Positions 53,288-60,190 of a DNA stretch of 64,000 nucleotides are shown piece after piece (positions within the stretch are counted from its first letter, which is position 1; each line of letters starts with the position of its first letter). The stretch spans positions 1 through 64,000 of the forward strand of contig NZ_SEBR01000016.1 of assembly GCF_004295795.1 (NCBI RefSeq), in the 5' to 3' direction. Made by a program: the position numbers and the translations under genes. The stretch is from Flavobacterium sp. GTDB lineage: Bacteria; Bacteroidota; Bacteroidia; Flavobacteriales; Flavobacteriaceae. The notes below the pieces were generated by a model. It did no database searches. It was not told the DNA's origin and was given only the letters and a program-made list of their open reading frames with translations.

Positions 53288-53740
53288 ATGAAAACACGTT
53301 TTGCCCTACTCCTTTTTGTCCTTTTCACGATTTCGGCTGCTGCCCAAATGCGAAGAAACGGCACCGGAATCAACGCTCTCGACCAGCAACACGACATGCA
53401 AGGCCAATCGAAAGGCCCGAGTCCGGAAGAGCAACTCGACAAAACGATGACGATGCTTACCACGGAATTGACGCTGAACGGACTTCAGGAAGCGGCCATC
53501 CGAAACATCCTGCACGACCAACAGCGCAAGCTCACGGCTTTGCGAACCGACACAAGACCTGATTCTGAAAAGAAGGAAGAAGCGGTTCAAATTACCGAAA
53601 AGTCTGACAGAGACATAAAAGCGCTTCTCGATTCCGGCCAGCTTGCCAAATACGAAACGTTCAAGGAACAACTTCGAAGCGGGAAGAAAAAAAGCAAGAA
53701 AAAAGACAAAAAGACCGAACAGGAAGAGGTTCACGAATAA
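53288..53740 (+). CDS. Small secreted, lysine-rich protein
   Basis: The 150-aa product from the ATG at 53288 has a signal peptide (LFVLFTISAAAQ), a Q/M-rich segment, a helical region with MLTTELTLNGLQEAAIRNIL (20 residues shown) and a tail of KKKSKKKDKKTEQEE. The helix pattern resembles Spy/CpxP-type periplasmic helper proteins, but the LTxxQ motif is poor. It lies 44 bp behind the GH5 gene. Confidence 0.6.
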   Translation: MKTRFALLLFVLFTISAAAQMRRNGTGINALDQQHDMQGQSKGPSPEEQLDKTMTMLTTELTLNGLQEAAIRNILHDQQRKLTALRTDTRPDSEKKEEAVQITEKSDRDIKALLDSGQLAKYETFKEQLRSGKKKSKKKDKKTEQEEVHE

Positions 53741-53741
53741 A

Positions 53742-53772
53742 AAAAATCCCGAGTAGTTTCGGGATTTTTTTT
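53742..53772 (+). terminator. Rho-independent terminator
   Basis: The stem AAAAATCCCGA/TCGGGATTTTT with a 6-nt loop is followed by T. It ends the mannanase pair and is convergent with the GH3 gene. Confidence 0.85.
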
Positions 53773-53840
53773 GGCGATTTTCAGATTTTCGGATTTTCAG
53801 ATCTCAGAAATAAAATCTTTGGAATTTGGAATTTTTAATC

Positions 53841-56108
53841 TTACTTCAATTCAAACTTCGCCTCAAGCGTCTCGTTGGAGTTCGTTCCGACAAAGACCTG
53901 GAAAACGCCTGGTTCCACCACGAAATTCCCGTCGTTCCCGAAGAATCCGAGTTCTTTTTCCGTCAGCGTGAACGAGATTGTTTTGGATTCGCCTTTCTTG
54001 ATGGCGACCAATTCGAAACCTTTGAGTTCCTTTACCGGACGCGCCAAACTCGCAATTTCGTCCCGGATGTAAAGTTGCACGACTTCCTTCCCGTCGAAAT
54101 TTCCCGTGTTTTTGACTTCTACCGAAACCTTTACCGATTCTCCTTTTTTGTAATCCGATTTGTCGAGTTTAAGGTTCGAATAAGCGAATTTGGTGTAACT
54201 CAATCCAAATCCGAACGGAAACAACGGCGTTTTTTCCACATCTGAATAATGCGACCAAAAAACGGTTTCGGTCTTGTCAGGTCGGCCGGTGCTGTAATTG
54301 TTATAGTAAATCGGGATTTGTCCAACATTTCTCGGGAAAGACATCGGCAATTTCCCCGACGGATTGTAGTCGCCATACAAAACCTGCGCGATCGCGTTTC
54401 CGGCTTGGGAACCCAAATGCCAAGCCTCGACAATGGCGGGAATGTTGGCGTTCGCCCAATCCAGGATCAACGGTCGGCCGTTGTTGAGAACCAGCACGAC
54501 GTTTTTGTTGACCTTGTAGATTTCCTCAAGCAATTCCTGTTGAACGCCGGGCAAATCGAGGTTGGTGCGACTTCTGGATTCGCCGCTCTGGAATCCAATC
54601 TCTCCCAAGACCATCACGACGACGTCGGCAGATTTCGCTGCATTTTTAGCCGATTCGAATCCGCTTTTGTCTGTCGTATTGATGTTGACCTCGTTGACGA
54701 AAGCCGTTTGTCCGACCGAAACATCGGCGCCTTTTTCATAAACCAACTCGTTTCCTCTGTAATTTTTCAGACCTTCGAGCACCGACACGGCAGAATTGTC
54801 GTCAGCGGCGATTCTCCAACTTCCGAGCGGACTGTTCTTGTCGTTGGCCAAAGCTCCGATAAGCGCGATTTTTTGTCCGGATTTCTTGAGCGGAAGCAGA
54901 TTTCCGTCGTTCTTCAAAAGCACGATCGATTTTTTGGCCATTTCGAGAACCGCATCGTGGTTGGCTTTCTGCCCGATGGTTTTCTCGCGTTTTTCGTCGC
55001 AATAACGATATGGATCGTCAAAAAGCCCGAGTTCGAACTTGACGCGTAAAATCCGCTTGACGGCGTCGTCCACAACCGAAAGTTCGACCTTTTTATCGGT
55101 TACGAGTTTCACGAGATTGTCGACATAAGCGTTCGATTCCATGTCCATGTCAGATCCTGCGATGGCCGCGATTCTGGCCGCTTCGATGTTGTCTTTGGCG
55201 AATCCGTGGGCGATCATCTCGCCTATCGAACCCCAATCGGACACGACAAAACCTTTGAAACCCCATTTTCCCTTGAGAATGTCGCGTTGCAAAAACTTGT
55301 TTCCCGTGGCCGGAATGCCGTCGAGAATGTTGAATGAATTCATGAAAGTCCTTGCTCCGGCGTCACTCGCGGCTTGGAACGGCGGCAAAACGACGTTGTA
55401 CAAAGTGTTGTTTCCGATATCGACCGTATTGTAGTCGCGTCCCGATTCAGCAAATCCGTAACCCGCAAAATGTTTGGCGCAGGCCGCGATCGTGTTGTTT
55501 GCCGACAGGTCTGAACCTTGAAAACCTTTGACTCGCGCTTGGGCGACTTTGGCTCCGTAAAAAGGATCTTCGCCCGCGCCTTCCATTACGCGTCCCCATC
55601 TGGCATCGCGCGAAATATCGATCATAGGCGCAAATGTCCAGTTGATTCCGGCTGCCGAGGCTTCATCCGCTGCGACGGCCGCCGATTTTCTTATCGCATC
55701 CAGATCGAAACTCGCGGCTTCGGCCAAAGGAATCGGGCTGATGGTTTTGTAACCGTGGATCACGTCGAAGCCGATAATCAACGGAATTCCCAACCGCGTC
55801 TGCTCGACAGCGATTTTTTGAACTGCTTTGACTTCCTTGACGCCGCGCACATTGAGCATCGAACCGACACGGCCTTTCTTGAGATCTTCGTATTTCTTTT
55901 CAGCAGAACCGCCTTTAGGAGCCGGCCCTGTGACGTTCCAAAAACCGTTGTATTGGTTCATTTGCCCTACTTTTTCCTCGAGCGTCATTTCCTTGAGCAG
56001 CAAATCGACACGTTGGTCTATCGTTTTGGATTTGTCGTTCCAAGTGCGTTTTTGTGCCGACACACCAACAAAAATCAGCAAGGCGGCGGCAATCGTAAGT
56101 TTTTTCAT
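53841..56108 (-). CDS. bglX: GH3 beta-glucosidase/beta-xylosidase-like enzyme
   Basis: The 755-aa secreted enzyme has the GH3 core: EEKVGQMNQY, IGFDVIHGYKTISPIPL, ISRDARWGRVMEGAGED, CAKHFAGYGFAESGRDYNTV (20), nucleophile motif VVSDWGSIGEM and RSRTNLDLPG for the acid/base loop, followed by an FnIII-like C-terminus. It shares the whole design with the GH3 gene at 25550-27844 but has a different upstream partner: a CE2 esterase 28 bp ahead of it. The substrate is not fixed. Confidence 0.92.
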   Translation of the reverse strand: MKKLTIAAALLIFVGVSAQKRTWNDKSKTIDQRVDLLLKEMTLEEKVGQMNQYNGFWNVTGPAPKGGSAEKKYEDLKKGRVGSMLNVRGVKEVKAVQKIAVEQTRLGIPLIIGFDVIHGYKTISPIPLAEAASFDLDAIRKSAAVAADEASAAGINWTFAPMIDISRDARWGRVMEGAGEDPFYGAKVAQARVKGFQGSDLSANNTIAACAKHFAGYGFAESGRDYNTVDIGNNTLYNVVLPPFQAASDAGARTFMNSFNILDGIPATGNKFLQRDILKGKWGFKGFVVSDWGSIGEMIAHGFAKDNIEAARIAAIAGSDMDMESNAYVDNLVKLVTDKKVELSVVDDAVKRILRVKFELGLFDDPYRYCDEKREKTIGQKANHDAVLEMAKKSIVLLKNDGNLLPLKKSGQKIALIGALANDKNSPLGSWRIAADDNSAVSVLEGLKNYRGNELVYEKGADVSVGQTAFVNEVNINTTDKSGFESAKNAAKSADVVVMVLGEIGFQSGESRSRTNLDLPGVQQELLEEIYKVNKNVVLVLNNGRPLILDWANANIPAIVEAWHLGSQAGNAIAQVLYGDYNPSGKLPMSFPRNVGQIPIYYNNYSTGRPDKTETVFWSHYSDVEKTPLFPFGFGLSYTKFAYSNLKLDKSDYKKGESVKVSVEVKNTGNFDGKEVVQLYIRDEIASLARPVKELKGFELVAIKKGESKTISFTLTEKELGFFGNDGNFVVEPGVFQVFVGTNSNETLEAKFELK

Positions 56109-56136
56109 TCGAAATTTCGTGGTTATAGCAGTTGTA

Positions 56137-57207
56137 TTATTCGAGAAGTTTGTTGAAAACGGGTTCGAGTTGTTTGGCCATTTCGATGTGGTCGCTTATG
56201 TCCGGATGATTTCCGCAGCCTTTTGGCGACATCGGTTTGTACTCGAAAAGTTCTATCGATTTGTGAGCCGAATCGTCTTTGAAAGAGGCGATTACCAACT
56301 TAAGACATTTGACCAACGTCGCGTTCTTTTGGCCGGAAACCATAGGGCTTGTCAACAGGATTATCCTTGTTTTCGGATAACGCATGTAAACCGTTTTGAT
56401 GAATTGGATGTAATTTTCGACGTACTTCTTCTCGTCGAACGCAGCTCTCGTTTTTTTCCCGTCTCCGTCAGATAAATCGTTCGTGCCGAGACAGATACTC
56501 ACGACATCAGGCTGAAAAAAGTTGTCGAATCGCTTGGACGAATCCTTGTTCAGGTACAGATTTCCGTAGACGTCAGGCATATTCGCCTCGTCTTTGTGCT
56601 CGTCGTTCCAGTTGCGGTACATGCCGATTCCCGAAACCGAACTCAGCAGAAAGTCGAACTTGAGCGAGCGCGACAAAACCGGTCCGTATGCCCAATAAGC
56701 GTTGTGCTGATCGTACCATTCGCCTGTTCCGCACGGATAATCTACGGCGTCGTTGCCCATTCCGCAAGTGATCGAATTGCCGATGAACTCAACTTTTTTC
56801 TTGGCCCAAAACCTGAATTTGGTGATTTTATCGGCTTTCGCTCCTTTGAAAATTACGGTTCCGTTTGAGGCTTCCGTCGCTTTGAAAATCCGGATCGTGT
56901 GCCGCTTTGACGGTCGTTTTACGGGAATTCTGTAGTCTTTCGATTCGCCTTCGATCCGGAATCTCCCCACGTATTTGCCGTCGAGTTCGACGCTCACATA
57001 GTTGTGTCCGGATGGACTTTCGAGCGTGACCGAACATTTGTCGGAAGCGAAGTAAAAACTCACTGACGCGCCCGATCCTATCAATACGACATTTCCGTTT
57101 TTGTCGATTTCCGTGCGTCCGGCGGGCGTAAATGGTGAGTCGGTTTTTGGTGGCTGATGGCTCGTGGACACCAAAAGGAAAAGGCTGAGCGCAATTGTTC
57201 TGATCAT
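56137..57207 (-). CDS. CE2-type carbohydrate esterase
   Basis: The 356-aa product has a weak signal (ALSLFLLVSTS) and a galactose-binding-like beta domain (residues about 30-130), then an SGNH hydrolase with nucleophile FIGNSITCGMG (about 145) and a SICLGTNDLS block. It ends with CGNHPDISDHIEMAKQL, containing the catalytic His. CE2 enzymes deacetylate xylan or mannan side chains. It is cotranscribed with the GH3 gene, which agrees with digestion of an acetylated hemicellulose together with the GH5 mannanase. Confidence 0.88.
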   Translation of the reverse strand: MIRTIALSLFLLVSTSHQPPKTDSPFTPAGRTEIDKNGNVVLIGSGASVSFYFASDKCSVTLESPSGHNYVSVELDGKYVGRFRIEGESKDYRIPVKRPSKRHTIRIFKATEASNGTVIFKGAKADKITKFRFWAKKKVEFIGNSITCGMGNDAVDYPCGTGEWYDQHNAYWAYGPVLSRSLKFDFLLSSVSGIGMYRNWNDEHKDEANMPDVYGNLYLNKDSSKRFDNFFQPDVVSICLGTNDLSDGDGKKTRAAFDEKKYVENYIQFIKTVYMRYPKTRIILLTSPMVSGQKNATLVKCLKLVIASFKDDSAHKSIELFEYKPMSPKGCGNHPDISDHIEMAKQLEPVFNKLLE

Positions 57208-57289
57208 AGCTGTCGTGTTTGACCGTAAAAATAAGGGATTTTTTCAGTAGCTGAATTGTGCTGTCGTTTTTAGATTTCTTGAAAAAGCC

Positions 57290-57395
57290 AGGTTTTGTAA
57301 CACGCGCCAAGAGCTTCCTGCGGTCGCTTTGGCTTGTGAACAAAACTTTGGCGTTTCCTGCGAAAGGCTAACCACTTGCATCCGGGCTAGGTTTT
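57290..57395 (-). repeat. Long structured repeat, copy D (terminal module only)
   Basis: This contains only the conserved-loop stem: GCCAA enclosing GAGCTTCCTGCGGTCGC (57310-57326) and TTGGC, plus CCTGCGAAAGGCTA and TTGCATCCGGGCTA as in copies A-C. It shows that the module can exist alone. It lies in the gene-free stretch 57208-57770. Confidence 0.7.
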
Positions 57396-57507
57396 GGTGG
57401 GAGCGACGAATGCTGCATTTCCAAAAATTACTGTCAGCAACGGTCACAAAGAATCGCGGACATCACAGTACTATAGTTTTTATGATAATTTTTGTGACAT
57501 CGCCATA

Positions 57508-57550
57508 AGCCACGAATGCACGAATTAATTGAATTCGTGCATTCGTGGCT
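57508..57550. repeat. Perfect palindrome of the GCCACGAATGCACGAATT family
   Basis: Two perfect 19-bp arms (57508-57526 and 57532-57550) surround the 5-bp loop AATTG. The same family is at 15703-15902 and 49983-50310. There is no T-run. Confidence 0.8.
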
Positions 57551-57710
57551 CTTAGTAATTTGTAAGTGTTTGCCGAGAGCACAAAGTTGTAAGAGTAGAT
57601 CTTTTTTTAGTAAGCAAAAGTCGAATATGAATCGCCAATGACAGAAGGCCTTTCAGCCTAAGATAGACAAAGAGAATTTGTGCGATAGGAAAAAACAATC
57701 TTAAATTTCA

Positions 57711-57753
57711 TTGCCACGAAAACAATTTGGACTACTTTTGCTAACGTTGTTAG
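57711..57753 (+). promoter_or_regulatory. Promoter and operator of the tetR gene
   Basis: TTG at 57711-57713 and TACTTTTG at 57733-57740 have the ideal 19-bp spacing. CTAACGTTGTTAG (57741-57753) begins at the very next base, covering the expected start of transcription. This is the position expected for autorepression by the TetR protein. Confidence 0.75.
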
Positions 57754-57770
57754 ATTTATTTATTCTTGTT

Positions 57771-58373
57771 ATGGGAAGTAAAGATCGGATATTGCGACAA
57801 AAGGAAGATACGAGGACCAAAATCCTCGACGCTGCCTATAAGATCGTGAAAGCAGAGGGATGGCAAGGATTGAACATGCGAAAAATCGCCGACGATATCG
57901 AGTATACCGCTCCGGTTATCTATGAGCATTTTTCGAACAAGGACGCCATTCTCAAAGAAATTACGAAAAAAGGATTCCTGCAGCTTTACAATGAGCTGAA
58001 AGATCTCAAGGAAAAACATTCCTATCCGGATGCGCTGTTGGAAGACATGTGGATGACGTTCTGGAACTTCGCATTCGAGAACAAAGAAATGTACCAGGTG
58101 ATGTTCGGAGTTGAAATGGCTTGTTGTATGCTGAAAGTCGCTGAAGCGGAATTGCAATACAACTTGTTCCTTGAAGCGATAGGAAATGTGATGCCTGGCT
58201 ATGCGATTCCCGATGTCGTCAAACAGAAGTATTTCATGTTTTTCTCTGTCGTCCACGGATTGATTTCAATCAACATCGTCGCTGACGGACTCGGAAACGA
58301 AATGAACAGACAGATTTTGAAAGATGCAATCAGCGGAATCATACTGTCGGTGAAAACGCCGGTAGTCAGTTAA
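57771..58373 (+). CDS. TetR/AcrR family repressor of the efflux operon
   Basis: The 200-aa product from the ATG at 57771 has the N-terminal TetR helix-turn-helix (TRTKILDAAYKIVKAEGW; GLNMRKIADDIEYTAPVIYEHF given as positions 33-54; NKDAILKEI). A ligand-binding C-terminal domain of about 140 residues follows. The longer open frame to 57711 begins in the promoter and is rejected. It lies next to the RND efflux operon and under its own operator, so it is the likely repressor of both. An 18-bp tandem duplication covers its stop codon. Confidence 0.92.
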   Translation: MGSKDRILRQKEDTRTKILDAAYKIVKAEGWQGLNMRKIADDIEYTAPVIYEHFSNKDAILKEITKKGFLQLYNELKDLKEKHSYPDALLEDMWMTFWNFAFENKEMYQVMFGVEMACCMLKVAEAELQYNLFLEAIGNVMPGYAIPDVVKQKYFMFFSVVHGLISINIVADGLGNEMNRQILKDAISGIILSVKTPVVS

Positions 58374-58393
58374 ATGCCGGTAGTCAGTTAAAT
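58358..58393 (+). repeat. 18-bp perfect tandem duplication over the tetR stop codon
   Basis: The unit GCCGGTAGTCAGTTAAAT is present twice without spacing (58358-58375, 58376-58393). The stop TAA is in the first unit, so the protein is not changed. Confidence 0.9.
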
Positions 58394-58509
58394 TTGACGA
58401 CTGATGATTTCGAGAAAATTGGCAAGTCTGGTAGCGTTCCATTTGAGATGTAACTGGAAGTCGAATTGAGTAAGCAAACTAAGTATTTTGCTTTTTTTTA
58501 AAGAGATGC

Positions 58510-58744
58510 CTAACGTTGTTAGAATTATTAACCCGACTATAGCTTAGTTGCTGAATCGACATCTAACAGAGTTACCTCACTGGCCAACAATATTTTAATC
58601 AAGAAAATCTAGCGTCGCCGTATTTAGTTTACTAACACTGTTAGATTTAATAACATAAATAGTTTAAATGACTTACTTCAATACTGAAAAGATAAATAAT
58701 TCGATACATTTAATTAACATCGTTAGAATATCTAACGTGATGAT
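58510..58744 (+). promoter_or_regulatory. Operator cluster upstream of the RND efflux operon
   Basis: CTAAC-N3-GTTAG sites are at 58510-58522 (perfect), 58563-58575 (one mismatch at the last base), 58632-58644 (perfect) and 58714-58726 (one mismatch at the first base), plus a half-site at 58732-58736. The A+T-rich spacing is 50-80 bp. A clear TAnnTTTG box for the efflux operon was not found, so the start of transcription is unknown. The sites are inferred to bind the neighbouring TetR. Confidence 0.6.
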
Positions 58745-58795
58745 ATAAAATTTTTGATAATAAACAATAGAAAACAAATCAATCAAATCAACGCT

Positions 58796-58870
58796 ATGAG
58801 AACTACAACTAAAAAGTGCAAAGGTTGCATCCGCTTGCTGGCTCGTGCTAATATTGAGATTGGCTCATAG
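58796..58870 (+). CDS. Putative 24-aa ORF in the efflux operon leader
   Basis: The ORF reads MRTTTKKCKGCIRLLARAN and ends IEIGS. It is bracketed by the perfect 9-bp inverted repeat CGCTATGAG (58792-58800) and CTCATAGCG (58864-58872), so that start and stop codons pair with each other in RNA. It lies 90 bp ahead of the adaptor gene. It could be a leader peptide or a coincidence in a structured leader; translation is unproven. Confidence 0.35.
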   Translation: MRTTTKKCKGCIRLLARANIEIGS

Positions 58871-58960
58871 CGTGTACCTGACGTACGAACCGGATTCTCT
58901 GACGAGTCGCGCTTCGTATCAAAAGAGTTCAAACCAATCCCACTTTAATCACTACACAAA

Positions 58961-60091
58961 ATGAAAAGTAATTTGTTTTTATACGCAATCGGAGCGCTCG
59001 TTATCACGGCTTGTGCCCATAACCAAGCCAATGCTCCACAGGCCGAAGCTCCTGCCCTTCCGGTAATCAGCATCGCAAATACCGACGCCGTGACTGACGC
59101 CGAGTTCCCGGCAGCACTTCAGGGCACGGTCGACATCGAAATCCGTCCGCAGGTAAGCGGGAATCTCGACCGCATTTTCGTCGACGAAGGCGCTTATGTT
59201 ACAAAAGGCCAAACCTTGTTCAAGATCAACGAACAACCTTTCCGCGAGCAGTTGAACAACGCCACGGCACAACTTCGCGCCGCCGAAGCCGCACAAACCA
59301 ACGCCCAATTGGAAGTAGAAAAACTAACGCCGTTAGTTGCCAATAACGTCGTTTCTGATTATCAGTTGAAATCAGCCAAGGCAGCTTATAAGGTTGCGTC
59401 CGCGAATGTCGAGCAGGCAAAAGCGTCTGTCGGTTCTGCCAAAATCAATCTTGGCTATACGAACATTACCGCATCGGTAAACGGTTATATAGGACGTCTT
59501 CCCAAAAAACAAGGAAGCCTCGTCTCGCCTGCCGACTTCGAAGCCTTGACGACTTTGTCTGACGTTCACGACGTTTACGCCTATTTCTCTTTGGGAGAAT
59601 CTGATTTCATCCGATTCAAGACCGACCACGAAGGCGCGACATTGAACGAGAAATTGAAGAAACTTCCACCGGTAAAATTGGTGCTTTCGGACAATTCGGC
59701 TTACGAACAACCCGGTCACATCGACATGATCGACGGACAATTCGACAAAACCACGGGCGCCATCACTTTGCGCGCCAAATTCCCGAACGCCAAAGGATTG
59801 TTGCGCTCCGGAAACACAGGAAAAGTCCGATTGAGCCTGCCGCATTCCGATGCCGTTCTCGTTCCTCAGGAAGCGACCATCGAAATCCAGGACAAAATCT
59901 TCGTGTTCGCCGTCGACAAATCGAACAAAGTTTCGAAGCAACCCATTACCGTTTCGGGCAAAACCAACAATTCGTATATCGTTTCGGGTGGCATAAAATC
60001 TGGCGACAGAATCGTCTTCAAAGGATTCGACAACCTTCAGGAAGGCGCGTCCATCAAACCGGAAGAACAAAAAATCCTGGCCAAAAACTAA
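58961..60091 (+). CDS. RND efflux periplasmic adaptor (AcrA/MexA-like)
   Basis: The 376-aa lipoprotein (AIGALVITAC) has the adaptor architecture: a lipoyl domain split by an alpha-hairpin (IEIRPQVSGNLDRIFVDEG; KGQTLFKINEQPF; then TAQLRAAEAAQTNAQLEVEK), a beta-barrel domain and a membrane-proximal domain near the end. It links the inner-membrane RND pump to a TolC-type channel. A perfect CTAACGCCGTTAG lies inside the coding region (59324-59336). The RND pump gene follows after 99 bp. Confidence 0.93.
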   Translation: MKSNLFLYAIGALVITACAHNQANAPQAEAPALPVISIANTDAVTDAEFPAALQGTVDIEIRPQVSGNLDRIFVDEGAYVTKGQTLFKINEQPFREQLNNATAQLRAAEAAQTNAQLEVEKLTPLVANNVVSDYQLKSAKAAYKVASANVEQAKASVGSAKINLGYTNITASVNGYIGRLPKKQGSLVSPADFEALTTLSDVHDVYAYFSLGESDFIRFKTDHEGATLNEKLKKLPPVKLVLSDNSAYEQPGHIDMIDGQFDKTTGAITLRAKFPNAKGLLRSGNTGKVRLSLPHSDAVLVPQEATIEIQDKIFVFAVDKSNKVSKQPITVSGKTNNSYIVSGGIKSGDRIVFKGFDNLQEGASIKPEEQKILAKN

Positions 60092-60190
60092 GCCAAAACC
60101 CTTTGGGAAAATTGTCTCTCCGATCGCAAAACCGCGGTCGGACAGGACTTCCCTATTCCATTTACAACAGTTTAAACTCACACACAAAAC

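Noticed and set aside
57711..57770. Earlier TTG start of the TetR gene
   Set aside because: This TTG is the -33 element of the promoter, and the stretch contains the operator; the ATG at 57771 gives a normal TetR N-terminus.
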